Assembly: GCA_003478935.1 (NCBI GenBank)
Contig: QUFP01000015.1
Location: 1-64,000, forward strand
Direction: 5' to 3'
From: Firmicutes bacterium AF25-13AC
Lineage (GTDB): Bacteria; Bacillota; Clostridia; Lachnospirales; Lachnospiraceae
DNA: 64,000 nucleotides
Positions 54,461-64,000 of this stretch are shown here, piece after piece. Both the position numbers and the translations under genes were made by a program. Numbering within the stretch: the stretch's first letter is position 1; each line of letters begins with the position of its first letter. Below the pieces are notes generated by a model, which did not search any database, was not told the origin of the DNA, and saw only the letters and a program-made list of their open reading frames with translations.

Positions 54461-54541
54461 AAAGCAAACCTGCTGAAAAGCAGGGACGCAAAGCCAGAAG
54501 GGACTAAAGTCAGAAAGTTTGACCATGTCAGCCGGTTGCCA
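54461..54541 (+). ncRNA. Cyclic di-GMP-I (GEMM) riboswitch
   Basis: The GEMM-I consensus is clear: AAAGCAAACCTGC at the start, the P2 stem CCTGC/GCAGG with GAAA-type tetraloop, GGACGCAAAGCC, a variable P3 stem (GGGACTAAAGTC region), and the closing AGCCGGTTGCC. A rho-independent terminator follows 95 bases later and the hybrid kinase gene after that, so ligand binding probably switches transcription of the kinase. Whether c-di-GMP turns it on or off cannot be read directly. Confidence 0.95.
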
Positions 54542-54635
54542 TTGTTTCTATCATGTATGGAAAAGATGTGAGAACGGAAGAAGTTCCGATAACTTCTATT
54601 ACTATATGGATGTGTGATTTTAAAGAAATGTAGTA

Positions 54636-54670
54636 AGGACACTGGCAGGATTTTGGCAGGTGTCCTTTTT
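54636..54670 (+). terminator. Terminator in the riboswitch expression platform
   Basis: AAGGACAC...GTGTCCTTTTT, with extra pairing possible between CTGGCAG and nearby GGCAGG copies. TGGCAGG occurs again at about 54685 downstream, offering alternative pairings. It lies between riboswitch and coding region as expected for a transcriptional switch. Confidence 0.82.
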
Positions 54671-54776
54671 GTATGCAAAAATATATAATAGAACTGGCAG
54701 GGACAAGTTCTCTGTATCGGTATACAGAAAAAAGCAGGATGAAGAATGGGGAAAACAGAGAGAGGATTTTTATAAA

Positions 54777-57700
54777 ATGAAAAATTATGAAGACAAAATA
54801 TATTCCTTAGGTGAGACTGTAACGGGGCAGACACAGGACATGTCACAGGCCGTACAGAAAACACTGGAAAATAATGGCGGGGTAGGTATAATGACAGGAT
54901 CTTATGACCAAAACCTGTCTATTTTGTCTGTAAGTAATCTGCTGTTGCATAGTACAGGATATACATACGATACTTTCATGGAACAGACAAAAGGCTCATT
55001 GAGAAACTTCTTTTATGACGAGGAAGATATACTGGAGCGAGACCGTTTTTTGCAGCTTCACGGAACAGGGGAAGCACAGATCCTTACAGCAGACGGTACA
55101 GTGAATAATGTACGGCTTTGTAAAGAGGATACGACAGATGAGGCGGGCAGACAGATCTGGGTTATGTCCGTACAGGTCAACTGGGATCATGTAAATCTGG
55201 CACTGCTCAATGAGGCTATCTATTCCGGCTTCTGGTATTTTGACTGTGACGAAAACAGCGAGATTGTGAATGCAAACTGGAGTCATGAATTTAGAAAAAT
55301 GCTTGGCTATCATGACACTCTGGACTTTCCGAATAAACTGGAATCCTGGTCAGATCTTCTGCATCCACAGGATAAAGAAAGAGTAATGGCGCAGCTTCAG
55401 TCGGCAATTGCGGATAAGACGAACCAGATAAAATACCAGGTAGAGTATCGTCTAAGAATGAAGAATAATCAGTACCAGTGGTTTCGGGCATCGGCAGAAG
55501 TAATACGCCGTCTGGATGGTTCTGCCAGCAGGATTGCCGGGATTTTTATTAACATTGATGGGGAGAAAAAAGAAATCATGCAGGCACAAAAATCTGCTGC
55601 TTTCCACCGGGCTTTTACGAAAGCAGATTTGTGCGAGTATTATGTGAATCTGGAAGCGAATACTTTTGATACCTTTAAGGTTGAACCGTCCCTGATGACA
55701 GTCTTTGAACAGAGTTATACGTGGGATGAATTGATTCGCCATTTTGTGGATTCCTATGTTGTGGAGACAGATAAGAAGGCGGTATCATCTTTTTATGACC
55801 GTGGTTATATTGCAGAAAAGCTGAAGGGTCTGGAAACTGAATTGTCTTTGGAGTGCCGAATCACTCTGAATGGAGAAGAACGATGGGTTCGCAATGTGAT
55901 CATACGTGGCGAGATAGAGGATTCAGAATATGCCATGATCTTTCTGCGTGATATCACGGATGCAAAGGTAGAGAGCGCACGGCATCTGCAGATGGCAGCG
56001 GATAATGCTTCCATGGAGCAGCTGATTCAGAGTATTGTGCGTCTGGTTGACCGCTTTGTTGTCTGTGATCTGGAAAATGACAGATATGAATTCTACAATC
56101 TGAATGGACAGATGATATATAAACCTCTGGGATTTTATCATGATTTCCAGAGGCAGGTTCTTGAAAAGTATAAGACACTGGAACCATTGGAAGCTATTGA
56201 TATACTGATAACACCGGAAAATATCCGGAAGAATCTGAAATGTGAAAATGATATTTATAAGTTTGAGTACTGCAGCCTGGATGAAAAGACTTATAAAATA
56301 GCTTCTTATATTCCATTAAAATGGGAAAATGGAAAGCTCGTAAGAGTATTGCTGGCATCCATAGATGTGACACAGGAGAAAAAAGCAGAGATCGAATCTC
56401 GTCAGGCATTGAAAGAAGCTTACCGGTCGGCAGAAAATGCAAATCGTGCGAAGACAGAATTTCTTTCCAATATGTCCCATGATATCCGGACACCGATGAA
56501 TGCCATTGTTGGTCTGACGGCAATCGCAGGAGCAAATATTGAGAGTCATGACAGAGTTATTGAGTGTCTTGGCAAGATTACAGAATCAAGTCGTCATCTG
56601 TTGGGGCTGATCAATGGAGTATTGGATATGGCACGTATTGAAAGTGGAAAAATGACGCTGGCTCAGGAAGATTTCAATCTGTCGGAGCTTGTGGATAATC
56701 TTATTACGCTTACGAAACCGGTGCTTGATGAACATAAACATAATTTTGATATACACATCAATCATATTGAACATGAGGATGTCTGTGGTGACAGCCTGAG
56801 AATCCAGCAGGTATTTGTGAATCTGATGAGCAATGCGATCAAGTATACACCGGATGGTGGAAATATTACCTTTTCTATAGAGGAAAAGCCAAATGGATTT
56901 TCGGAACTTGGATGCTATGAATTTTCGATTGAGGATAATGGGATCGGTATGTCACCGGAATTCCAGAAGATCATGTTTGATCCTTTCAGCCGCGCAGATG
57001 ACCACAGGACAACCAAGGTTCAGGGAACTGGTCTGGGAATGGCAATCAGCAGAAATATTGTGAACCTGATGAATGGCACTATTAAAGTGGATAGTACCTT
57101 ACACAAGGGAACTAAAATTACGGTAACAATTTATCTGGAGCTTCAGGAAAAAGAAAAAGAACAGGACAAAGATCTAATGAATTTGCCGGTTCTGGTTGTG
57201 GATGATGATAGGACATGCTGTGAAAGTACAGTTGCCACACTGAAGGAAATCGGTATTATGGGTGAATGGGTTCTCTCTGGCAGGGAAGCCGTTGAGTGCT
57301 GTTATGCACGTCATGAGTTGAAAGATGATTACTTTGCTGTTATTTTAGACTGGAAGATGCCGGAAATGGATGGCATAGAAACTGCCAGACAGATCAGAAA
57401 ACGGATAGGTAAAGAGATCACCATCATTGTACTGACGTCTTATGAATTTAGCGAGATCGAAGAAGAAGCAAAGGCTGCAGGCATAGATGCTTTTATTGCA
57501 AAACCGCTGTTTCGTTCTCGTCTGACGGCTACACTGCGGCAGTTTACTTCAGAAAGAAAAGAAAAAACAGCAAGAAATTATTTGGAGAAGCTGTCAAAAT
57601 CAGACTACACGGGAAAAAGGATTCTGTTGGTCGAGGATAATGAATTAAACAGAGAAATTGCTGTTGAAATTTTGCAGATGACAGGTGCAGAAGTGGAAAC

Positions 57701-57983
57701 AGCAGAAAATGGGAAAATTGCAGTTGAGAAAGTGGAAGCTTCTCCGAAAAGTTCGTATGATCTTATTTTTATGGATATTCAAATGCCTGTCATGAATGGC
57801 TATGAGGCAACAGCAGCAATCAGGAGCCTTCCGGGTGAACAGGGAAAACTGCCTATTGTTGCCATGACCGCCAATGCTTTTGCGGAAGATGTACAGCTGG
57901 CAAAAAATACAGGCATGAATGGACATATCGCAAAACCGCTGGATATGAATAAACTTAATGATGTTCTGGAAAACTGGCTGTAA
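54777..57983 (+). CDS. Cytoplasmic hybrid histidine kinase with PAS domains and two receivers
   Basis: 1068 residues from ATG 54777 (GAGAGG upstream); the frame runs back to 54660 but that part overlaps the terminator. Order: PAS-like modules (about 30-150, 150-265 with YQWFRASAEVIRRLDGS, further sensory region to 545), HisKA with SHDIRTPMNA (His568), HATPase with LMSNAIKYTPDGG, DNGIGM and GTGLGMAIS, receiver 1 (about 808-930, Asp858 in ILDWKMPEMDG) and receiver 2 (about 948-1068, Asp1000 in FMDIQMPVMNG). No transmembrane helix, so it senses an internal signal. Codon choice (many CTG, GTC) differs from neighbours, hinting at transfer. Expression is under a c-di-GMP riboswitch. Confidence 0.93.
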   Translation: MKNYEDKIYSLGETVTGQTQDMSQAVQKTLENNGGVGIMTGSYDQNLSILSVSNLLLHSTGYTYDTFMEQTKGSLRNFFYDEEDILERDRFLQLHGTGEAQILTADGTVNNVRLCKEDTTDEAGRQIWVMSVQVNWDHVNLALLNEAIYSGFWYFDCDENSEIVNANWSHEFRKMLGYHDTLDFPNKLESWSDLLHPQDKERVMAQLQSAIADKTNQIKYQVEYRLRMKNNQYQWFRASAEVIRRLDGSASRIAGIFINIDGEKKEIMQAQKSAAFHRAFTKADLCEYYVNLEANTFDTFKVEPSLMTVFEQSYTWDELIRHFVDSYVVETDKKAVSSFYDRGYIAEKLKGLETELSLECRITLNGEERWVRNVIIRGEIEDSEYAMIFLRDITDAKVESARHLQMAADNASMEQLIQSIVRLVDRFVVCDLENDRYEFYNLNGQMIYKPLGFYHDFQRQVLEKYKTLEPLEAIDILITPENIRKNLKCENDIYKFEYCSLDEKTYKIASYIPLKWENGKLVRVLLASIDVTQEKKAEIESRQALKEAYRSAENANRAKTEFLSNMSHDIRTPMNAIVGLTAIAGANIESHDRVIECLGKITESSRHLLGLINGVLDMARIESGKMTLAQEDFNLSELVDNLITLTKPVLDEHKHNFDIHINHIEHEDVCGDSLRIQQVFVNLMSNAIKYTPDGGNITFSIEEKPNGFSELGCYEFSIEDNGIGMSPEFQKIMFDPFSRADDHRTTKVQGTGLGMAISRNIVNLMNGTIKVDSTLHKGTKITVTIYLELQEKEKEQDKDLMNLPVLVVDDDRTCCESTVATLKEIGIMGEWVLSGREAVECCYARHELKDDYFAVILDWKMPEMDGIETARQIRKRIGKEITIIVLTSYEFSEIEEEAKAAGIDAFIAKPLFRSRLTATLRQFTSERKEKTARNYLEKLSKSDYTGKRILLVEDNELNREIAVEILQMTGAEVETAENGKIAVEKVEASPKSSYDLIFMDIQMPVMNGYEATAAIRSLPGEQGKLPIVAMTANAFAEDVQLAKNTGMNGHIAKPLDMNKLNDVLENWL

Positions 57984-58017
57984 TTTATTCTCATGGGATG
58001 GGAAAACTAAAAAACAG

Positions 58018-58047
58018 TTGACACAGCCTATTGCAAAAACGTATAAT
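58018..58047 (+). promoter_or_regulatory. hisS promoter
   Basis: TTGACA (58018-58023), 18 bases, TATAAT (58042-58047). The short leader has a CAGGG/CCCTG hairpin. No T-box is present; the leader is too short for one. Confidence 0.85.
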
Positions 58048-58103
58048 GTTGAACGTAGTGTATCATACAGGGAAAGCCCTGATAGTGGAAAGAGGAGTGT
58101 TTT

Positions 58104-59363
58104 ATGGCATTAGTAAAGAAGCCTGTTACAGGCATGAAGGATATTCAGCCGGCAGAAATGCAGATCCGTGATTATGTGATTGGGCTGATTAAGGAAACGT
58201 ATAAGGGATTTGGTTTCACACCGATTGAAACACCTTGTGTTGAAAATATTGCAAACTTAAGCAATAAGCAGGGTGGTGAGAATGAGAAGCTTATCTTTAA
58301 GATCTTAAAGCGTGGTGAGAAGTTAAACTTAGAAACAGCACAGACAGAAGCAGATTTGGTAGATAGTGGTCTTCGCTATGACCTGACTGTTCCGTTGTCA
58401 AGATATTATTCCAATAATGCAGCAAATCTGCCAAAGCCGTTTAAGGCATTGCAGATCGGACCGGTATGGAGAGCTGACCGTCCGCAGAAGGGTCGTTTCA
58501 GACAGTTCTATCAGTGTGATATTGATATTCTTGGAGATCCGACAAATCTTGCAGAGATCGAGCTGATTTTGGCAACAACTACACTTCTTGGAAAGGTTGG
58601 CTTTAAGGGATTTACCGTACATATCAATGACCGCCGTATTTTAAAGGGCATGGCAAAGTACAGCGGCTTTGATGAAGCACAGTATGATGAAGTCTTTATC
58701 ATTTTGGATAAGATGGATAAGATCGGTCTTGATGGTGTAGCAAAAGAGCTTGCATCAAATGGTTTTGCAGAGGAATCAATCGAACGCTATATGGGTCTGT
58801 TCAAAGGCTTGAATGAAGCAGAGGATGGTGTTGCTTATCTTGCAGAGACACTTGGTGATTGCTTAGAGGGCGGCGCAGCAGAGAACTTAAAGCAGATTTG
58901 TGAGGCAGTTACGGCAACAACTCAGGCAAGCTTTAAGCTGCAGTTTGATCCAACATTAGTTCGTGGTATGTCTTACTATACTGGAACTATTTTCGAGATC
59001 GGAGTAGAGGGCTTCCCAGGTTCAATTGCCGGAGGCGGACGTTATGATAAGATGGTTGGCAAGTTCACAGGAATGGAAACTCCAGCATGTGGCTTCTCAA
59101 TCGGATTTGAGCGTATTGTAACAATTCTCTTAGATGAGGGCTTTACTGTTCCAGGCAGCAAGGAAAAGATTGCATATTTGGTAGAAAAGGGTGTAGATAG
59201 CAAGGTGCTTGGCACTGTTCTTCAGGAAGCAATGGCAGGACGTGCAGCAGGACAGCAGATTCTTGTTGCATGGATGAATAAGAATAAGAAGTTCCAGAAG
59301 GAACAGCTGACAGCAGAAGGCTACAGCGAGTTCAAGGAGTTTTATAAGGAAGCATTAAAGTAA
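58104..59363 (+). CDS. hisS: Histidyl-tRNA synthetase
   Basis: 419 residues, class II synthetase. Motif 1 region VTGMKDIQPAE and YGLI; motif 2 FRQFYQCDIDILG preceded by VWRADRPQKGRF (about 112-136); histidine-binding HisA motif LVRGMSYYTGTIFE (about 284-297); motif 3 near GGGRYDKMVGKFTG and GFSIGFERI. The C-terminal anticodon domain is present. AAAGAGGAGTGTTTT precedes the ATG. Confidence 0.95.
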   Translation: MALVKKPVTGMKDIQPAEMQIRDYVIGLIKETYKGFGFTPIETPCVENIANLSNKQGGENEKLIFKILKRGEKLNLETAQTEADLVDSGLRYDLTVPLSRYYSNNAANLPKPFKALQIGPVWRADRPQKGRFRQFYQCDIDILGDPTNLAEIELILATTTLLGKVGFKGFTVHINDRRILKGMAKYSGFDEAQYDEVFIILDKMDKIGLDGVAKELASNGFAEESIERYMGLFKGLNEAEDGVAYLAETLGDCLEGGAAENLKQICEAVTATTQASFKLQFDPTLVRGMSYYTGTIFEIGVEGFPGSIAGGGRYDKMVGKFTGMETPACGFSIGFERIVTILLDEGFTVPGSKEKIAYLVEKGVDSKVLGTVLQEAMAGRAAGQQILVAWMNKNKKFQKEQLTAEGYSEFKEFYKEALK

Positions 59364-59433
59364 TCACATGTAAAGGCGCTGCAGCGTTTGCTGCAGTGTC
59401 GTTTCTGTGTAAGCTAAAATGGAGGTAAGGTGA

Positions 59434-62400
59434 TTGAGAAAACAAGTATTGCTGAAAAAAGGTATTGCAGGACTGCTTTCTATTGGAATGCTGTTAGGGT
59501 CTGTTATTCCGACAGCAGCACAGGAAACGTCAAGTCAAAGTGCATTTGAAACGAAGCTTCAAGAGCAGATGCAAGAAACGCAAATGCAGTCTGAAGAGCT
59601 GACGTCTGAAACAGAATCCGAAACGGTCAAGACTCAGTCGCAGGAAACTCAGACAGAAACATCTGCGCAGGAAAGTGAAGTGATTCCATCGGAAGAATCA
59701 TCGTCAGCATCACAGGCAGAAACAAGTGAAGTTCAGACAGAGCAGCCAACACAAACGGAAATTCAAAGTGAGCCTCAGACGCAGGAGACAGTGCAGACCT
59801 CGTCAGAGGCTGACAGTGTAGAAGAAACACAGGAAAATGAAACAGAGTATTCTACAGAAGAATTTACAGAGGAAGAGTCTACAGAAGAAGAATTTACAGA
59901 AGAGGAATCTACAGAAGAGGAAACAACAGAAGAAGCAGAGCTAGAAGGAGTTGAAGAAAGCTTCTATGCTAATGCAAGCTTAAATGCAGATTCAAAGGTG
60001 TATTCTGGATGTAAAAAAGATTCATCAGAGATAGTGACACTTCCAGCGGGTTCTTATGTTTACATAACATCTGTAGTTTGTGTGGAGGAAGAGCCGCGAT
60101 GGGCGCATGTTATTTTTGATATTAATGAATACTGTTATGAAGGATATATTCCATTTGAATTGCTTTCTGTGAGCTATGATGCCAATCTGATGGCAGCGGA
60201 TGAGACACAGGCCTTTCCAGCAGATTACCAAAGCGCCTTGAATGCACTTCATCAGGCACATCCTAATTGGGTATTTAAGCCGGTTTATGTGGGTGATACT
60301 TTTGATTATGCAGTAGGACAGCAGATGGCGGTAGCATCGAGAGCACTTGTAAGCACTTATTATAATGAATGCTTTCGATCTATGTTAGACAGAGATTACA
60401 ATTGGCAAACTAATACTTGGAAACAATGGGAACCAGGTTGGGCCGGCGCGTCAGAAGAGACTGTGCGCTATTATATGGATCCGAGAAATTTTTTAAATGA
60501 AAATGACATTTTTATGTTTGAATCACTTATCTATGAGAAGTATCAGACACAAGGGGCAGTTGAGGCTGCACTTGCCAATACATTTATGTCGAATGCGAAA
60601 GTTCCAGGTGCAGAGTATACATATGCATGGCTGTTTTGCTGGATTGGTGAAAAATACAATATTAATCCAGTAGCACTTGCAAGCCGTGTCAGACAAGAAC
60701 AGGGAGCAGGTACGTCTGATTTGATTTCTGGAAAATATGCTGGATATGAAGGATTGTACAATTATTTCAATATACAGGCAACTGGTTCAAGTAGAGATCA
60801 AATCGTGCAGAATGGATTAAAAGAGGCAAAGACGGGTTCGACAATGATGCTTCCAGATGGTACAGTATCAAGTGGATCTTGGGATACCCCAACAAAGGCA
60901 TTGATTGGCGGTTCATTGAAGTTTGCCAATCTGTATATTCTCAAAAATCAGAATACGCTATATGCCCAAAAATTTGACTATGACGGTCAGTATAACGGTA
61001 AATATTGGCATCAATACATGACCAATATCATGGCACCGTATTCAGAGGGAAATCAAGTAAGAAGATCTTATACCAATAGTGGTCAATTAGGAAATAGTTT
61101 TGTCTTTTTGATTCCTGTTTATGAGGAGCGTCCGGTATCTTCACCCAAACCACAGGAACGAAAAAATCAAAATAGCTGCTTAAAGTCATTGACAGTAAAT
61201 GACCAGGAAGTAATCACTGCATTTGATAAGACACAAAAAGATTTTTATTATAGTATAGGGGAAAAGACAGTTTATGCGAATGTCAGAGTAAAAACTGCAT
61301 CTTCATCAGCTACACTGAAAATTTCCAATATTGGAAGCATGTCTCACAAGGTTGAGGTTAGCACAATAACCGTTACAGCTGAGGATGGCACACAGACACA
61401 GTACCGTTTGTTTGTTGGTCGTGGTGTAACGATAGAACAGGGATTTTTTGATGGCTTTGATGTAAATTCTTATCGAAAGCGTTATCCAAAGCTTGAAAAA
61501 GCATATGGAAATGATATTGACGCGTATTATGAGCATTATTTTTTAACTGGAAAAAAAGCTGGATGGGATGGATCAAAGGGTAATTTTTCAGAAGATATTG
61601 ATGACAGCGATAAGACGTCAACAATTTATAAAGGTGTTGACTACGCTCCAGTATTTGATGCTAAATATTATTTGAATCGTTATTCAGATTTGAAATCAGC
61701 ATTTGGAACTGATTATGCGGCAGCATTGAAGCATTTTGTGGAGTATGGAATAAGTGAGGGCAGACGTGCCAGTGAGTCATTCGATGTTACGCTCTATAAA
61801 GTGAATTATCCAGATCTGCAGGAATTATTTGGTGATGATAATATAAAGTATGTAGATCATTATCTGGATTATGGAATCAATGAGGGCAGGTGTGCCAACA
61901 GACGAATCCTAAATGGAATTTCAGTGGCTTCTGATGGAAAGAAATATTACTATAAAAATGATCAGATTGATACTAGTTACACAGGTTTTGCAGCATATCA
62001 GGGTCTAAAATATTATGTGTTAGCAGGAAGTGTTCAGGAGGACCGCACTGGGCTTATCTTATATGAAAATGTTTGGTACTATATCCGAAATGGTGCAGTT
62101 GACACGCAATATACAGGATTAGTATTTTATTCTGGAAGCTGGTATTATGTAAAAACTGGAGTTTTGGACTGGAACTATACTGGATTGACATTATATTCAG
62201 GAAACTGGTACTATGTAGAAAAGGGAGTTGTAAATTGGAGTTATACTGGATTGACATTATACTGTGGAAATTGGTATTATGTTAAATTGGGACTTTTGGA
62301 TTGGAGTTACACTGGTCTAGTTCTATATTCTGGAAGCTGGTTTTATATCAAAAAAGGAGTTGTAAATTGGAGTTATACCGGTCTGATATTGTATGATGGA

Positions 62401-62970
62401 ACCTGGTATTACATTCAAAAGGGAATTTTAAATCGAAATTATACGGGATTGACCCTGTATGATGGAACTTGGTATTATGTGCAAGCAGGGCTTTTGGACT
62501 GGAGCTATACCGGATTGGCGTTATACTATGGAAATTGGTATTATGTCAGAAAGGGAATGATCAACTGGAACTATACGGGTCTGGTACTATATGATAAGAC
62601 CTGGTATTATGTTCGAAAAGGAATTTTAAATCGAGATTATACCGGATTGACATTATATTCCGGAAGCTGGTATTATGTTGAAAATGGACTTTTGAATTGG
62701 AACTATACTGGACTAACTCTATATGAAGGAATTTGGTACTATGTTCAAAAGGGAATTCTAGATTGGAACTATATTGGTCTTACTGAGTATTATGGACATT
62801 GGTATTATGTTGAAGAGGGAAAGCTAAACTGGAATTATAATGGTTTGGTAAACTATAATGGAACATTATACCGAGTCGAAAAAGGTGTTTTGAATTGGAA
62901 TTATTCAGGACGCGTCTGGTACAATGGCAGATGGTATAAAGTGATAAAAGGGGTTGCACAGCCAAGCTGA
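59434..62970 (+). CDS. Large secreted cell-wall glucosaminidase with wall-binding repeats
   Basis: 1178 residues from a TTG at 59434 (GGAGG eight bases upstream). Order: signal peptide (1-32), long Ser/Thr/Glu/Gln-rich linker with EETTEE-type repeats (33-180), SH3-like domain (about 183-245), a glucosaminidase/lysozyme-like catalytic domain (about 268-560, including MDPRNFLNENDIFMFE, the helical YNINPVALASRVRQEQGAG and YNYFNIQATGSS), a cadherin-like beta domain (about 575-670), three ~45-residue repeats with FDAKYYLNRYSDL and EYGISEGR (about 675-825), and ~15 copies of a 22-residue Tyr/Trp repeat. It probably remodels peptidoglycan while bound to wall glycan. Confidence 0.85.
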   Translation: MRKQVLLKKGIAGLLSIGMLLGSVIPTAAQETSSQSAFETKLQEQMQETQMQSEELTSETESETVKTQSQETQTETSAQESEVIPSEESSSASQAETSEVQTEQPTQTEIQSEPQTQETVQTSSEADSVEETQENETEYSTEEFTEEESTEEEFTEEESTEEETTEEAELEGVEESFYANASLNADSKVYSGCKKDSSEIVTLPAGSYVYITSVVCVEEEPRWAHVIFDINEYCYEGYIPFELLSVSYDANLMAADETQAFPADYQSALNALHQAHPNWVFKPVYVGDTFDYAVGQQMAVASRALVSTYYNECFRSMLDRDYNWQTNTWKQWEPGWAGASEETVRYYMDPRNFLNENDIFMFESLIYEKYQTQGAVEAALANTFMSNAKVPGAEYTYAWLFCWIGEKYNINPVALASRVRQEQGAGTSDLISGKYAGYEGLYNYFNIQATGSSRDQIVQNGLKEAKTGSTMMLPDGTVSSGSWDTPTKALIGGSLKFANLYILKNQNTLYAQKFDYDGQYNGKYWHQYMTNIMAPYSEGNQVRRSYTNSGQLGNSFVFLIPVYEERPVSSPKPQERKNQNSCLKSLTVNDQEVITAFDKTQKDFYYSIGEKTVYANVRVKTASSSATLKISNIGSMSHKVEVSTITVTAEDGTQTQYRLFVGRGVTIEQGFFDGFDVNSYRKRYPKLEKAYGNDIDAYYEHYFLTGKKAGWDGSKGNFSEDIDDSDKTSTIYKGVDYAPVFDAKYYLNRYSDLKSAFGTDYAAALKHFVEYGISEGRRASESFDVTLYKVNYPDLQELFGDDNIKYVDHYLDYGINEGRCANRRILNGISVASDGKKYYYKNDQIDTSYTGFAAYQGLKYYVLAGSVQEDRTGLILYENVWYYIRNGAVDTQYTGLVFYSGSWYYVKTGVLDWNYTGLTLYSGNWYYVEKGVVNWSYTGLTLYCGNWYYVKLGLLDWSYTGLVLYSGSWFYIKKGVVNWSYTGLILYDGTWYYIQKGILNRNYTGLTLYDGTWYYVQAGLLDWSYTGLALYYGNWYYVRKGMINWNYTGLVLYDKTWYYVRKGILNRDYTGLTLYSGSWYYVENGLLNWNYTGLTLYEGIWYYVQKGILDWNYIGLTEYYGHWYYVEEGKLNWNYNGLVNYNGTLYRVEKGVLNWNYSGRVWYNGRWYKVIKGVAQPS
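61978..62960 (+). repeat. Tandem 66-bp coding repeats for the wall-binding domain
   Basis: About 15 units of ~66 bp encode YTGLxLYxGxWYYVxKGxxxWx. The units are diverged at third positions and at the variable residues, so they are an old array rather than a fresh expansion; the last three (YIGL, YNGL, YSGR) are the most diverged. Confidence 0.9.
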
Positions 62971-63044
62971 TTCTGCTAAAATGTACCATTGGAAACAACA
63001 AATGATACTATTTGAATTTTGAATACAGAAAGGCATGGAACACA

Positions 63045-64000
63045 ATGTCATTATATGAAAATGAAATCAGCAAACGAAGAACGTTTGCCATTATTTCTCA
63101 CCCGGATGCGGGTAAAACTACATTAACAGAGAAGTTCCTTTTATATGGAGGAGCAATCAATCAGGCAGGTTCCGTAAAGGGAAGAAAAACAGCAAAGCAC
63201 GCTGTTTCTGACTGGATGGAGATTGAAAAGCAAAGAGGTATTTCCGTAACCTCTTCCGTTTTACAGTTCCACTATGAAGGCTATTGCATCAACATTTTGG
63301 ATACACCAGGTCATCAGGATTTCTCAGAGGATACGTATCGTACTCTGATGGCAGCAGATTCTGCCGTTATGGTAATTGATGCTTCTAAGGGTGTTGAGGC
63401 GCAGACAATTAAGCTGTTTAAGGTTTGTGTTATGCGCCATATTCCAATTTTTACTTTTATCAACAAATTAGACCGTGAGGCAAATGACCCATTTGATCTG
63501 ATGGATGAGATCGAGCGCGTGCTTGGTATTAAGACCTGCCCAATCAATTGGCCAATCGGATGCGGTAAGAATTTCAAGGGTGTTTATGATCGTAACACAA
63601 ATAAGATTACTACATTCGTTGCAGCAGATGCAGGTATGCATGAGATTGAGAGTCATGAGCTTGATGTTGAAGGTGCTGAGGATCAGGTTGGTATTATTGG
63701 TTATCAGAAGCTGCTTGAGGATATTGAGCTGCTTGATGGTGCATGTGAGGAATTTGATCAGGATAAGGTAAGTAATGGTGAGCTTTCTCCTGTATTCTTT
63801 GGTTCTGCACTGACAAACTTTGGTGTTGAGACATTCCTTGAGCATTTCTTAAAAATGACAACATCACCGCTTCCAAGACATAGCTCAATCGGTGAAATCA
63901 GCCCATTTGATGATAATTTCTCTGCCTTTGTATTTAAGATTCAGGCAAACATGAATAAGGCACACAGAGACCGTATCGCATTTATGAGAATTTGTTCTGG
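63045..64000 (+). CDS. prfC: Peptide chain release factor 3 (partial, runs off the window)
   Basis: First 318 codons of an RF3-type GTPase, which recycles class I release factors. G1 is SHPDAGKTT (residues 19-27), switch I lies in [13 protein letters not shown]3 [16 protein letters not shown] (about 87-102), and G4 NKLD (about 142-145). The [13 protein letters not shown] and [15 protein letters not shown] segments distinguish RF3 from EF-G. The start follows a modest ribosome site (AAAGGCATGGAACACA). The frame is open to the end of the window. Confidence 0.95.
   Translation, partial: MSLYENEISKRRTFAIISHPDAGKTTLTEKFLLYGGAINQAGSVKGRKTAKHAVSDWMEIEKQRGISVTSSVLQFHYEGYCINILDTPGHQDFSEDTYRTLMAADSAVMVIDASKGVEAQTIKLFKVCVMRHIPIFTFINKLDREANDPFDLMDEIERVLGIKTCPINWPIGCGKNFKGVYDRNTNKITTFVAADAGMHEIESHELDVEGAEDQVGIIGYQKLLEDIELLDGACEEFDQDKVSNGELSPVFFGSALTNFGVETFLEHFLKMTTSPLPRHSSIGEISPFDDNFSAFVFKIQANMNKAHRDRIAFMRICS

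Noticed and set aside
57985..58103. Possible T-box leader for hisS
   Set aside because: The leader after the promoter is only about 55 bases, with no T-box sequence and no specifier structure.
59600..59960. Recent tandem repeat or assembly slippage in the acidic linker
   Set aside because: The Thr/Glu repeats are irregular in length and codon choice, as expected for a low-complexity wall-spanning linker.

Overview
The window looks like a chromosomal segment of an anaerobic gut Firmicute of the family Lachnospiraceae. The grounds are the gene content: a DUF3842 protein, a TPM-domain/zinc-ribbon pair, a YerC-type TrpR relative, leuB-ilvD-ilvB, HemZ, a c-di-GMP-I riboswitch, Lachnospiraceae-style YesM/YesN sugar operons and KxYxx-type cell-wall repeats. 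Base composition is moderately AT-rich. The genus cannot be fixed from the sequence alone.

Layout. 1-373: the 3' end of a 23S rRNA gene and a tRNA-Gly(CCC), with no 5S gene between them. 0.4-7.4 kb: small housekeeping and envelope genes (TRIC-type channel, orphan NMT1-type binding lipoprotein, DUF3842, Na/Pi symporter, TPM protein, zinc-ribbon protein). 7.5-28 kb: a large carbohydrate and uronate region. It holds a leftward GH38 alpha-mannosidase/NifU-like/KdgF-like cupin cluster, a leftward YesM/YesN two-component system with an accessory membrane protein, then a rightward run of sugar ABC transporter (binding protein plus two permeases, no ATPase), GH28 enzyme, an unrecognised 814-residue protein, uxuA, uxuB, a HAD phosphatase and a ureohydrolase-like protein. 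The coherent reading is import of pectin- or uronate-derived oligosaccharides, cytoplasmic trimming, and routing of hexuronate through fructuronate/mannonate to KDG. 28-33.2 kb: TrpR-like regulator and leuB-ilvD-ilvB. 33.3-43.6 kb: an accessory block of three ABC systems with two exported proteins and a BlaI-like regulator. 43.6-53.1 kb: Y-family polymerase with a YolD-like partner, recJ, a sugar isomerase, relA, an MBL hydrolase and hemZ. 53.2-64 kb: a tiny peptide ORF, an exported protein, a c-di-GMP-I riboswitch in front of a hybrid histidine kinase, hisS, a huge repeat-bearing cell-wall glucosaminidase, and the start of prfC.

Two things cut across the annotation. First, eight genes are interrupted by nine reading-frame breaks, and every one is repaired by adding a single base; they include relA (twice), ilvD and uxuB. 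That one-directional pattern points to deletion errors in the consensus sequence rather than real gene decay, so I give the joined coordinates. Second, the intergenic regions carry dispersed, highly structured repeat families: a nested hairpin in three copies with structure-preserving substitutions, a second long palindrome in two copies with an identical core, and a third modular hairpin cassette in two copies. Three accessory operons also share an unusually similar promoter around TTGACAAAA.
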